A stretch of 64,000 nt of DNA from Gerris lacustris (lineage: Eukaryota > Arthropoda > Insecta > Hemiptera > Gerridae), in assembly GCA_951217055.1 (NCBI GenBank), contig OX578285.1, positions 61,668,942 to 61,732,941 on the forward strand. Direction: 5' to 3'. Each line of letters starts with the position of its first letter. The first letter of the stretch is position 1. This document shows, piece after piece, positions 53,120-64,000 of this stretch. The notes under the pieces are model-generated. The model worked only from the letters and a program-made list of their open reading frames with translations. It had not been told where the DNA came from and ran no database searches. The translations under genes and the position numbers were made by a program.

Positions 53120-55645
53120 TTGGCGTAACGTTCTGTCAGACCGACAAACAATTGTAAACTATTACGCTTTATCGGCTGTAAGACCGGCTCAAAAACAACG
53201 GGTTACTAGACATAACGGTCTGTCAGACCGTCGCAAGAATGCTAGATTCTTAAGGATATCGATTTTAAGAACAACTCCAAAACAACGGGTTACTAGACAT
53301 AACGTTCTGTCAGACCGACAAACAATTGTAAACTATTACGCTTTATCGGCTGTAAGACCGGCTCAAAAACAACGGGTTACTAGACATAACGGTCTGTCAG
53401 ACCGTCGCAAGAATGCTAGATTCTTAAGGATATCGATTTTAAAAACAACTCAAAAACAACGGGGTACTAGACATAACGTTCTGTCAGACCGACAAACAAT
53501 TGTAAACTATTACGCTTTATCGGCTGTAAGACCGGCTCAAAAACAACGGGTTACTAGACATAACGGTCTGTCAGACCGACAAACAATTGTAAACTATTAC
53601 GCTTTATCGGCTGTAAGACCGGCTCAAAAACAACGGGTTACTAGACATAACGTTCTGTCAGACCGACAAACAATTGTAAACTATTACGCTTTATCGGCTG
53701 TAAGACCGGCTCAAAAACAACGGGTTACTAGACATAACGTTCTGTCAGACCGACAAACAATTGTAAACTATTACGCTTTATCGGCTGTAAGACCGGCTCA
53801 AAAACAACGGGTTACTAGACATAACGGTCTGTCAGACTGTCGCAAGAATGCTAGATTCTTAAGGATATCGATTTTAAGAACAACTCAAAAACAATGGGTT
53901 ACTAGACATAACGGTCTGTCAGACCGACAAACAATTGTAAACTATTACGCTTTATCGGCTGTAAGACCGGCTCAAAAACAACGGGTTACTAGACATAACG
54001 GTCTGTCAGACCGTCGCAAGAATGCTAGATTCTTAAGGATATCGATTTTAAAAACAACTCAAAAACAACGGGGTACTAGACATAACGTTCTGTCAGACCG
54101 ACAAACAATTGTAAACTATTACGCTTTATCGGCTGTAAGACCGGCTCAAAAACAACGGGTTACTAGACATAACGGTCTGTCAGACTGTCGCAAGAATGCT
54201 AACTTCTTAAGGATATCGATTTTAAGAACAACTCAAAAACAATGGGTTACTAGACATAACGGTCTGTCAGACCGTCGCAAGAATGCTAGATTCTTAAGGA
54301 TATCGATTTTAAGAACAACTCAAAAACAATGGGTTACTAGACATAACGGTCTGTCAGACCGTCGCAAGAATGCTAGATTCTTAAGGATATCGATTTTAAG
54401 AACAACTCAAAAACAACGGGTTACTAGACATAACGGTCTGTCAGACCGACAAACAATTGTAAACTATTACGCTTTATCGGCTGTAAGACCGGCTCAAAAA
54501 CAACGGGTTACTAGACATAACGGTCTGTCAGACTGTCGCAAGAATGCTAGATTCTTAAGGATATCGATTTTAAGAACAACTCAAAAACAATGGGTTACTA
54601 GACATAACGGTCTGTCAGACCGTCGCAAGAATGCTAGATTCTTAAGGATATCGATTTTAAGAACAACTCAAAAACAATGGGTTACTAGACATAACGGTCT
54701 GTCAGACCGTCGCAAGAATGCTAGATTCTTAAGGATATCGATTTTAAGAACAACTCAAAAACAACGGGTTACTAGACATAACGGTCTGTCAGACCGTCGC
54801 AAGAATGGTAGATTCTTAAGGATATCGATTTTAAGAACAACTCAAAAACAACGGGTTACTAGACATAACGGTCTGTCAGACCGACAAACAATTGTAAACT
54901 ATTACGCTTTATCGGCTGTAAGACCGGCTCAAAAACAACGGGTTACTAGACATAACGGTCTGTCAGACTGTCGCAAGAATGCTAGATTCTTAAGGATATC
55001 GATTTTAAGAACAACTCAAAAACAACGGGTTACTAGACATAACGGTCTGTCAGACCGACAAACAATTGTAAACTATTTCGCTTTATCGGCTGTAAGACCG
55101 GCTCAAAAACAACGGGTTACTAGACATAACGGTCTGTCAGACTGTCGCAAGAATGCTAGATTCTTAAGGATATCGATTTTAAGAACAACTCAAAAACAAT
55201 GGGTTACTAGACATAACGGTCTGTCAGACCGTCGCAAGAATGGTAGATTCTTAAGGATATCGATTTTAAGAACAACTCAAAAACAATGGGTTACTAGACA
55301 TAACGGTCTGTCAGACCGTCGCAAGAATGCTAGATTCTTAAGGATATCGATTTTAAGAACAACTCAAAAACAACGGGTTACTAGACATAACGGTCTGTCA
55401 GACCGTCGCAAGAATGGTAGATTCTTAAGGATATCGATTTTAAGAACAACTCAAAAACAATGGGTTACTAGACATAACGGTCTGTCAGACCGTCGCAAGA
55501 ATGCTAGATTCTTAAGGATATCGATTTTAAGAACAACTCAAAAACAACGGGTTACTAGACATAACGGTCTGTCAGACCGTCGCAAGAATGGTAGATTCTT
55601 AAGGATATCGATTTTAAGAACAACTCAAAAACAATGGGTTACTAT
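53120..55645 (+). repeat. 87-bp modular satellite with two alternative modules, 29 units
   Basis: Every unit has a constant core of about 41 bp (CAAAAACAACGGGTTACTAG, then ACATAACGGTCTGTCAGACC). To this is joined one of two unrelated 46-bp modules. A starts ACAAACAATTGTAAACTATT and B starts TCGCAAGAATGCTAGATTCT. Both unit types measure exactly 87 bp. Reading order from 53140: A B A B A A A A B A B A B B B A B B B B A B A B B B B B B. The core includes the hairpin ACGGTCTGTCAGACCGT. The array ends in diverged sequence at about 55645. Confidence 0.95.
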
Positions 55646-56838
55646 AGGCATATCGGTCTATTATACCGATACCAAAACTTTAATAACAATAAGTTATAAG
55701 CCGTGCCAGTCTATTAGAACGCCAATGTTTTAGTAAAAACAAAAAAATCAGGAAACGGCGCACGCCTCTTACTCGCTGTGCAGGAGAAATCTGGAGAATT
55801 CACGGAGCCAGAGTAAATTGTTTAGTAATAAGGTAGCTTTTAGTTTTTATAAGGCCGTCATCAGTACCGATTTCGGAATAGATAAGAGTTACATTAATAA
55901 AATGAGTCAATTGCTTCCCCAATTGACAATTATGATGGCCTTAAGAAGGCTGAAATCTGCTTCCATAAATAAACATGTATAATTTTGCATGAAAAGAAAT
56001 GCAATCTAAACCATTAAAATGACCACTCCTACATGTGATGAATACATGGTTTCTATATCTGGTGGATAAATGCATTGTATGTCTCATGTATCACATATAG
56101 AAGCCATTTATACATCACATGTAGGAGCGGAGGTCATCTGAAAGCATTAACAATGCATTCATTTTCCTGTACAGTAATACTCATTTATACCGGCAACAAT
56201 AATTAAAAGTAATTTCATCGACGATAAATAAAAACATCATACATTATATACTAACTTGGGTTTGTTTTCTTTTTAATATAAAAATCTGGAGATTAGGAAA
56301 TAAAAGTCGAGTTGTACTCACATAACCTTTATTCTATCATTTGGATTAGTCACTTATCCCAATAGATAATTGCTATTTCAAAGCCGTAAAAAGTGAGAGA
56401 AAAAATAAGCTAATTTTGAAAGGAGAAATTGGTTTGGAGCAAAGATTAAAACAAAATCACGAAAGAAGTACAGAGTTAAAACGAAAGTGGACAAGCGTAT
56501 TGAGCAGAAAGAACATAATGGGTCAAGTAAAGCGGTAAGTAGACTTAACATGAAAACGAAAAGAAACAGAGGTCAAACTGTTTAAAGATAATAGGAAGAG
56601 ATAGAGAGGAAGGACTTGGATGTCAATGGCATATATCTGCTCTAGACAGAAGCACGTTGAAGTAGATAACCAAAACATATTATGTTAGATCAGATTAGTA
56701 GCCATTAAACTTAATAGTAAAGGGATAACTGACACCAACCCTGGCGGGGCTTTGCTTATAAATATGTCACGAAAGCATAATAATAAATTGCTAAGTATAG
56801 ATAATGTAGCTTAAAGTAGATCTAACATCTAAACGACT
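55646..56838. other. No gene; foldback at 56020-56136
   Basis: Apart from the hairpin, no recognisable frame. A purine-rich patch near 56390-56620 could be a decayed retroelement, but no motif supports this. Confidence 0.45.
56020..56136. repeat. Foldback, about 50-bp arms
   Basis: The left arm, CTCCTACATGTGATG, and TTTCTATAT are matched in reverse by ATATAGAAGCC and CATCACATGTAGGAG. Arms differ by small indels. Confidence 0.75.
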
Positions 56839-57290
56839 AGTGATGCCGTGCATAAATAACTCGCGTAGAATCCTGCTATTATATCGCTCATACTGTTTTC
56901 AATATGGCTACCAGAATAATTTTTGGGTGAAAACCTGAAATATTCTTAATCAACCTTAAAAGCGCTTTAAAATTATTTTATGTAACTCGCCATATAAGTA
57001 TGAACTTACTTTTTAACACCTTCATTTCGGCCATATTTGTTGCAAAACTTTTATAATAAAAGTTACATATTTATTGCCTACTCATCACGCCCTATAGAAA
57101 GATTTATGGCACCTCATGCTGACTAAAATCTTGTTCTTTAGTCGTCTGAAATATTGGCCGCAATCCTTAAATTTGAAGTTGTCAAAAAAAAAAAAAAAAA
57201 AAAAAATGAGATGCGGCAAAACGAATTTCGTACTAAGTCGCAAGTTCTCGGTAGAATAAACTGTTTTCCTTGCATCCGTACATAATCTTA
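56838..57290 (+). mobile_element. Second copy of the 7250 element, without the hairpin array
   Basis: Matches 7250-7645 from ACTAGTGATGCCGTGCATAA to CATCCGTACATAATC. Near 57150 it carries one GTCGTCTGAAATATTGGCCG unit. It then joins directly to a Polinton terminal repeat fragment. Confidence 0.65.
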
Positions 57291-57298
57291 TCTTATGC

Positions 57299-57407
57299 GA
57301 AACCTCGTACAAGTAGACTGGAGGTGGTTAGACTAAACATGCAATACAAAATCAATATCTTATCGAATCGATATCCGAAGCCAGAACTCGCAAAAACTAT
57401 ACTACTT
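57299..57407 (-). repeat. Decayed Polinton terminal repeat fragment
   Basis: AACCTCGTACAAGTAGACTG through ATCGAATCGATATCC to ATACTACT matches the outermost 110 bp of the right TIR (29660-29763) with about 85 percent identity and a small indel. The inner part of a Polinton is absent, so this is a solo end or deletion product. Confidence 0.85.
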
Positions 57408-57409
57408 AC

Positions 57410-59120
57410 GAGTAAATATATATATTTATATATTTACAAAAATTAACTTATTTACAAATTAATTTGAAAACAAAACTAGAGTACAGTCAGTTGGAAGGTA
57501 GTCAGTTCTCAAATTGAATAACCTAGTCAATACTCAGGGTTATTTGAACCTTTGACCTTAAGACCTATTTAACAATCCTTAGAGTTTAAAAGATAAAGAC
57601 CAGCTCGAACTAGGGCTGCATCTTATACATACTCGTCATAACCTCATCCCCATCCTAGAATGCATGAGTAAATATTTATTTCAATTTTTTTTTTTTTTTA
57701 AAGAAAATTAGATTGATAAAAAAGTAAAAAATTGTTTACTTCGAAATCAACGTGCAATCCAAGGATATTTTTTAAAACACATATTCTAAATGAAAACATT
57801 GTAGAATTAAACACGTTTCTAGGACTCTTTTTTTTTGCTACTGCTCATTTGGGTATTGGTTATATTTATTTAGGATGGCTCCTAGACCATATACATTTTC
57901 GTATTTGGTTGCCTCTTCCGTTGAGAACGTCACACAAAAAAGAGGATTCATAACATATTTTATTCGGATTGTAGATTTAGTCAAAGCAATATTTTTGAGC
58001 TGATAAAATAAACGATAATACTGATGTCGTAAGAAAGTGAGTTATATTCAAACGCAAATATTCATTAATAGTGGTGTATATTGATTTCAGTTGATTCAAT
58101 CGACTTCATTTAATAGATACTTTAGATGATTAGCAGCTTCAGCAATTCAGCTAGATCGAATATAATATCAGCTAACTAACTCTGTGGCTCAACGCCCGTT
58201 GAGGGAATAAGCCTGCCAAAGGGTTTATAAAACTGTATTTGTAATGGATGGCACGGGGTTAGTGAGTCTCGCTCCATCAGCTGTATAAACCTTACAATTG
58301 ACATACACAATAAAAATAAAATACATATAATACCTAAAATATCTGACATTATATTAAAGAATTATTTTTTAGAATATCACCACATAAAAAAAATGGAACT
58401 ACCTTGTGAAAAACGTACACAACTGTATGAATCCCCCTCCAAACAAAATTCACTTCATCTTCTACTTCATAAATTTATAAAAGAATTTAACTTAATTATT
58501 GACGGACCAACTACTTTTATTTGTGCCACGGCGACCATGGTGAATTGAATTTTCAGATTTCTCAGGGCGTGGGATAGCAGCCGAAAATTCCAAAGTTTGT
58601 TTGCTTGGTGAAAATCGAGTTTTCCGGCAGTGGGGGAATCCAATCAGGGTTAAATCATTAAAAGCCTTACAGGTTTGCCTATTGAGAGGACACGTCCCCT
58701 GGAGCCAACCCTTAAATTCTTTTTTTATTCAATTGAAAGGGCCATATGACAGAAAACGTGTTGTATGAATTTTGAAATCATCTGGGGTGAAGTTATTAAA
58801 CATTCGAGCAATTAATAATTCGAGCCAACATCCTTAAAAAATAAATGCACTGTATTCGAATCTGTGTGCATTTGAACCATCACATTCCAACGTGTGTGGC
58901 GATAGATAGAATTTCAACAATATTTAGAGTAAAAATGTGTTCTCGTTTAAGCTCTCATTTAGACATTGCAATGTAAACGTTTCAGCAAAACTTTGCAAGC
59001 AGGTTTACATTTGTTGTAAAAACAAGAAAAATAACGACAAATTCACAAAATAATAAAATCGGACGTGGGGCGTTTCGGAACTTTTCCTTACCAAACATAA
59101 AGCCTATAAATGAAAATAGA
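57410..59120. other. No gene; dispersed repeat at 58180-58300
   Basis: The repeat pairs with 160-310 (CTCTGTGGCTCAACGCCC, GCCTGCCAAAGGG). The 73-codon frame at 57732-57953 has no recognised domain. Confidence 0.5.
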
Positions 59121-60140
59121 TTTATTATTATGGGAATTATAATTCTGTTTGTTCGTATATACAGGGTGGTCCAAAAGTCCCCCCCCCCCCTTTCTTAACT
59201 TTTGAACGGTTTGAGATAAATGAATGAAACTTAGGGGATCTCTACCATGCAAAGGGAAGTTTGTTTTCATGCAATCGCCCACTAGGGGCAACCACCCACT
59301 CTGCCCCCAGGCCACCCAACTTCAAAATTTTTAATTGGAGTGTATTTTTGATAGCATATTTCGATTTAAAAGGTGGAAAATAATAAACTTTTACTTGAAA
59401 CTTTTTTTTTTCTATTTTCAATATTTTTCCCCCTATGGGGGGGGGGGGGGGGGCAAAGATAGCAAAATAACCCTTCCGATAATACGTTATAAAATCTAAA
59501 CGGTTAGAGATAAATTAATGAAACTTAGGGGATCCGTACCATGTAAAGGAAAGTTGGTTTTCATGCAATCGCGCAGTAGGGGCAACCACCCATTTTGCCC
59601 CCAGGCCACCTTACTTCAAAATTTTAACATAGAATGTATATTTTTGATAGCAGATTTAGATTCTACGGCAAAAAAAAAAAATATTACTTCAAACTTTTTT
59701 TTCTATCTTCAGTATTAAATGGTAAATTTCAGCGCCTTGGGGCAAAATAGTGGTTGCCCCTAGTACGCGAGTGGATGAATACAAACTTCCCTTTGCATGG
59801 TACAGATTCCCCAAGTTTCATTACTTTATTTCTAACCGTTTAGATTTTATAACGATCTAAGTGTAATTTTATTACTATTTCGGAAGGGTTATTTTGCTAT
59901 CTTTGATCTTAGGCCCCCCCCCCCCCCCACCCGTAGTGGGCAAAATATTGGAGATAGAAAAAATAGTTTCAAGTAAAAGTTTATTATTTTTCACCGTAAA
60001 ATCCAAATATGCTATCACAAATATACATTCCAATTCAACATTTTGAAGTTGGGTGGCCTGGGGGCAAAGTGGGTGGTTGCCCCTAACTTTTGGATCACCC
60101 TGTATATACGAACAAACAGAATTATAATTCCCATAATAAA
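59121..60140. mobile_element. Foldback element with ACAGGGTGGTCCAAAAGT ends
   Basis: Arms start TTATTATGGGAATTATAATT and continue through TTGTTCGTATATACAGGGTG. The right end is the exact inverse up to 60140. Inside, a unit with GAAACTTAGGGGATC, TGCAATCGC and GGGGCAACCACCCA occurs twice forward (59200, 59500) and in reverse twice, the last partially (59730-59860, 59890-60090). The unit carries C/G runs at 59180, 59438 and 59914. No frame. Confidence 0.85.
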
Positions 60141-60145
60141 AACCC

Positions 60146-60420
60146 TATTTATCTTATAGAAATGTATCGTTGGTACGAATTTCAACTCCATGGGCGAAAT
60201 ATTTCAGAAATTAATTAATAAAAATCAAAAGTCGATATTTTTAAAATGGTGGCAGATATTAAAATAAAATATGGAGGGCCTATTTATCTTATAGACAGGT
60301 ATAGTTGGTGCAAATTTCAGCTCCATCGGCGAAATATTTCAGAAATTATTCAGCATTAAAGACTATATTTTCAAAATGGCGGCAGACATCGAAACGAAAT
60401 TTAGTGAAAACTTTTGTCTT
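60146..60420 (+). repeat. Two tandem units with CATCGGCGAAATATTTCAGAAA
   Basis: TATTTATCTTATAGA, GTTGGTGCAAATTTCAG, CGAAATATTTCAGAAATTA and AAAATGGCGGCAGA occur twice about 120 bp apart. The second AAAATGGCGGC is a YY1-type core. Confidence 0.75.
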
Positions 60421-60560
60421 TTAAAGAGGTATAATTAGTGAATTATTTGAAATTTCTGCTCACTCAGTAAAATGGGTTAATGAAGTCACAAATTTATGAT
60501 TATCCGAACAGCATAACTACATCTAAGGCTCTACCGAACTTAAAAGTTAAAAAAGCATTC

Positions 60561-60844
60561 AAATGAAAATTCTATTGGTTCTAAGCAAGATATCAAAAAT
60601 CTAAAAGTAAAAGCTTCATTCCTAATTTTAATTCTGTACAGTTTGAGCCCAATGTCAACTCGCTACTACAATATATACTACAACTATTTCAATAAAACGA
60701 GTTTTACCGTTGTATTGAAACGGCGCCTGTACTATTTATCATAGCAAGTTGAAATTGGTCTCAAATTGTGCAGAATTAAAATTGGAAATGAAGCCTGTAC
60801 TTAGATTTTATATGTATTGCTTAGAACCAATAAGATTTTCATTT
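60561..60844. repeat. Inverted repeat, about 100-bp arms
   Basis: AAATGAAAATTCTATTGGTT and CTAATTTTAATTCTGTACAG in the left arm return inverted at 60756-60844 (CTGTACTTAGATTTTATATG lies within). No frame. Confidence 0.75.
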
Positions 60845-61421
60845 TACTGTTATTTTTAATTTTTTAAGGGCGGTAGAGCCTTAAGGACTGATTTTTGTAC
60901 CAAGTTTCAATTTCGATTTTGATTGCGTGACACGTGACGTTGATTGCGTGTTGATGCGTGACACTGATAGACAGACATACTTAAAACCACTCAAATCGTC
61001 TTAAAAACACCCAAAACGTTGATAACTCGGTTTCGGAATTTTTGGGTGAAAACAATACGTTTGCTACATACCTTCGGAGAAAGAGAGGAAAAGTAAAAAT
61101 AAATACAAGTTACTCAATAATTCAATGACAATAATAATTTCTATATTACTAATGTATCTTCATGTTTGGTTTTGATAAATTAAATCCGTACATTTATAGT
61201 TAAAACCATTGATTGAAAAGTGCAAAAGGCTTTTACATTTACATAAAACTAAGAGTTGCCTGCGGTAACCAAACTTGAACAATTCCCTTGACAGGGAGAA
61301 CTTTTGTTAGGCACCATGCATAGGCAAGTTTGAGCCATCTAACTACTCCATCTCTACCAAGTTTTGTTAATAGACGGTTCTATGCATGGGAAAAGTTACT
61401 GATGAAATGCAGTTGCTTCCG
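60845..61421. other. No gene seen
   Basis: Includes a TACCAAGTTTCAATTTCGAT motif with a GACAGACATAC tail near 60895-60975, the recurrent repeat-family end. Otherwise unremarkable. Confidence 0.5.
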
Positions 61422-61590
61422 AAAACCTCACTATCTCAATATGAATTTGTTAAATAGCAACCCTTCGACCACATGTTAAAACCTCACTATTTCAATATGA
61501 ATTTGTTAAATAGCAACCCTTCGACCACATGTTAAAACCTCACTATTTCAATATGAATTTGTTAAATAGCAACCCTTGGACCACATGTTA
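61422..61590 (+). repeat. Three tandem 56-bp units
   Basis: AAAACCTCACTATTTCAATA followed by TGAATTTGTTAAATAGCAAC repeats at 61422, 61478 and 61534 with one or two differences. Confidence 0.92.
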
Positions 61591-62038
61591 AAACCTCATC
61601 TCATTTATAAACAGGATATAAAAAATAACTTTTTTCTCCATTCACAAAGATAAAGATAAAATATTTTTGTAATTCTTTTTTACATGAGCAATGTGTTCAT
61701 GTATAAGGGTAAGGCAAAAAAGATCTTGCAAATTATTTAAACCTTGTTAATACAATTTAAAACAACACGTAAAATTGTAGTTTTTAATTCAGTAAGATCA
61801 TTAATGATTTACTATCTGCTATGTAGAAAGAATAAATTATGTGTGAGAAAAGGAGATTAATTCGGTGAAAAACGTACACAAAGTAACAATCATTATCAAG
61901 TTCATCATCATCAGTAAGAACATGGCAAAATAATCTCAAAAAATATAATCGAAACGTTGAAAATTCTAGGATCAAAATATAGATAAGCTTTAAAACGATG
62001 GAAACCATAAAAATCAACATATCCCAAGAGGAAATCAT
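61591..62038. other. No gene seen
   Basis: AT-rich, low coding signal. The minus frame at 61784-62098 is without motif and runs into the next repeat. Confidence 0.5.
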
Positions 62039-62595
62039 AATTGAAGCGAGCGTAGCGAGCTTCCTACATTCAACGAAATATGCTCCGTGTCTGTGCATCT
62101 GTGTTTCTGAAACGTACGACGATAACTTGAGTAAAAATTGACCGATTTTGATGAAATCAAAATCTTTTTGATTTGGTACACATGTTCATTTTACCAATGC
62201 TCAGGACGAGTTCGTTGGACAACGTTGTCTGCCCAAGCGTTCACGCGCAACGCTCGCGTAAACGTGCGCTTTAAAATTAAAATTGGAATTTTTGAACGGT
62301 AAAAAAATCTAACATTATCTATTCGATAAGACGAACATTTTTAACAAATAACATTTTTCAGTAAAACCAACAGCGACACCGCTATGAATTAATAAAGATG
62401 GCTAAAAGTATTAATAAAGCAGGGAGGGAGATGTGTGGTTAGAGGAATAGTAAGAATGCGGGGTGGTTTCCTTTCTACTAGCAGCTGTACTACTATCATA
62501 CCCTATATCTATCAACTCATCATGATTCATGATTATCTATTTTTTCGATATTCAATACATATTTATTTCCATACGCTCGCTTCAATGATGGAGCC
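62039..62595. mobile_element. Putative element bounded by inverted TTGAAGCGAGCGTA
   Basis: The left boundary is AATTGAAGCGAGCGTAGCGA and the right boundary is TACGCTCGCTTCAATGATGG, its inverse over 14 bp. It contains the ACCGATTTTGATGAAATCAA motif of the local repeat family and a CGCGCAACGCTCGCGTAAAC segment. No frame. Confidence 0.5.
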
Positions 62596-63650
62596 ACGCG
62601 ATGCCTAGTATTATTAATTTATGCAGACTCATACCATCACTGACATGAGTAGCAAAGTTTAGTAGCAACATGTTTCTATAACTAACATTATTAAAGGGGA
62701 GGGGTGAACAGAAATAAGGAGTAAAAGTGTAAACACATAAGATACACTGCTGTATCCCATCTACGGTTTGGGCATTCGATATTTTGTTTCAATAATATTT
62801 TCGCCGCCTTAAACTAGAAATATTTTAGATGAAAAAAGTATAATTTTTAAAAGTACCAATTTCTTTAGCTTTACAGATTATCAATATTTTGGTTATCGTT
62901 AACCTTTTTATATAGCATGAGGCTAAATATTTCCAATAACCTATCTGACCTACTAATAATATTTTCTTATAAAAAATTAAATACAAAAACGGCAAGCCAA
63001 TCGGTACAATATATACACTCTATTATTTAAACCTATATTACCGGAACTGAGAGCACAAAATGAACAAAAATTAACCATTTAATAATACGTTCGTCAAGTC
63101 AATGCACACAACAACAACAAAAAAGAAGACAAGACAGTTAGCCTATAGAGTATATTAAGTCGCGTGCCAGGCACTACCGACTACCTTCAACAAAAGTCTA
63201 TATAGTCAACATGAAATCCACATGTTTCCCGTTCCGACAAACTGCATTTTCCTCTAAAGCTGAAACAAAATGCGGCATTTGCAAATTGGAAAAAGCTAAT
63301 ACAACAGATTTTCCAATTACGTAGATAATGTAAAGAAGGTTTTTCCTGCATTGGCATCTGCAGTATCTATTCTAAGAGTTTATTTTCCCCCCTATGAAAT
63401 TATTGATCTGGGAAGCAGTTAAATTGTAACTATTAAATTCCTCAAATATAATTTACTAAATTCTATACTCCAAGTTAGCGGTAAACTCCTGTAATTTGAT
63501 AATTTTAGTAAAAACATGTAGACCAAAAAATGAAATATATATTTTCTTTCTAAACGCAAATAGAGCATTTTTAATTATTCTAATTTTTCTAGTATTAAAG
63601 TAGGCTGGAGGATTTCTTTAGTCCATTTTTTGAATGATATATTTTTATGT
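62596..63650. other. No gene seen
   Basis: AT-rich, unremarkable. Confidence 0.5.
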
Positions 63651-63652
63651 TA

Positions 63653-63903
63653 CATCAGAGCTTTCGCTCAGGGAAACTGAGCTTCTTCAGTGATCTATAA
63701 ATTAAAATTATACATGAATAGTAAAGAAAAAACAGAACAAATCTATTTGAATTGAAAGGAAAACAAAATAAAAAAGAACAAAAAGTCTTACCAGAAATTT
63801 TTAATTCAAATTGATTTGTTTTGTTTTTTCCTTACTATTCATGTATAATTTTAATTTATAGATCGCTGAAGAAGATCAGGTTCCCTGAGCGAAAGCTCTG
63901 ATG
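63653..63903. repeat. Foldback, about 105-bp arms
   Basis: CATCAGAGCTTTCGCTCAGG and CTTCAGTGATCTATAAATTA at the left return inverted as TAATTTATAGATCGCTGAAG and CCTGAGCGAAAGCTCTGATG at the right. Non-coding. Confidence 0.85.
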
Positions 63904-64000
63904 AAACAAAAATATAAATCACAAAAAAGGACATTTATTCCAAAGAAACCCTCCAAAAAATTAAATCTCTTCTACTTAAATTTTATAGTATTATTTAATA

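Overview
The window looks like nuclear DNA of an arthropod, most likely an insect. It is AT-rich and dominated by transposable elements, simple repeats and satellites, with no convincing host protein-coding gene, rRNA or intact tRNA. The evidence is relics of Jockey-like, RTE-like and mariner elements, hAT-like and piggyBac-like non-autonomous elements, long (TA)n tracts, arthropod-style TATA/TCAGT core promoters, and above all one large virus-like transposon.

The centrepiece is a 12,288-bp Polinton/Maverick-type (adintovirus-like) element at 17476-29763. It has long terminal inverted repeats starting AGTAGTATG and is flanked by a perfect 6-bp target duplication (CAAATG). It carries a virion and integration gene set in three blocks. 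A left plus-strand block holds a DUF8207-like protein with a 66-aa internal duplication and an unrecognised 297-codon frame. A central minus-strand block holds the A32/FtsK-like packaging ATPase, a second DUF8207-like gene, a small fibre-like protein and an rve integrase with a chromodomain-like tail. A right plus-strand block holds a PLA2-domain minor capsid protein, an adenain-like protease, a penton-like minor capsid protein, two small unknown frames and a double jelly-roll major capsid protein. No protein-primed DNA polymerase B is present, so the element appears able to make a capsid and integrate but not to replicate its own DNA. Almost all frames are open. The clear break is a 1,069-bp piggyBac-like MITE inserted at a TTAA inside the second DUF8207 gene. 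A degraded copy of the same terminal repeat lies at 57.3 kb.

Region by region: 1-17475 is repeat-derived, with a 25-bp minisatellite, a transposon family with a (GACAGAC)n site, a 1.4-kb array of some two dozen hairpin repeats, YY1-like repeats and several MITEs. 17476-29763 is the Polinton. 29770-45940 holds a tandem repeat rich in CCGCCATCTTGG, a 5'-truncated LINE with a 15-bp target duplication, the inverted partner of an element at 16.3 kb, a mariner relic and a hAT-like element containing a 1-kb foldback. 45950-48860 is an 84-bp satellite. 48945-49800 is a Jockey-like relic. 53120-55640 is an unusual 87-bp satellite made of one constant core joined to either of two alternative modules. 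55650-64000 holds foldback elements and further repeat copies.

Protein assignments rest on reading motifs by eye. No database search was possible.
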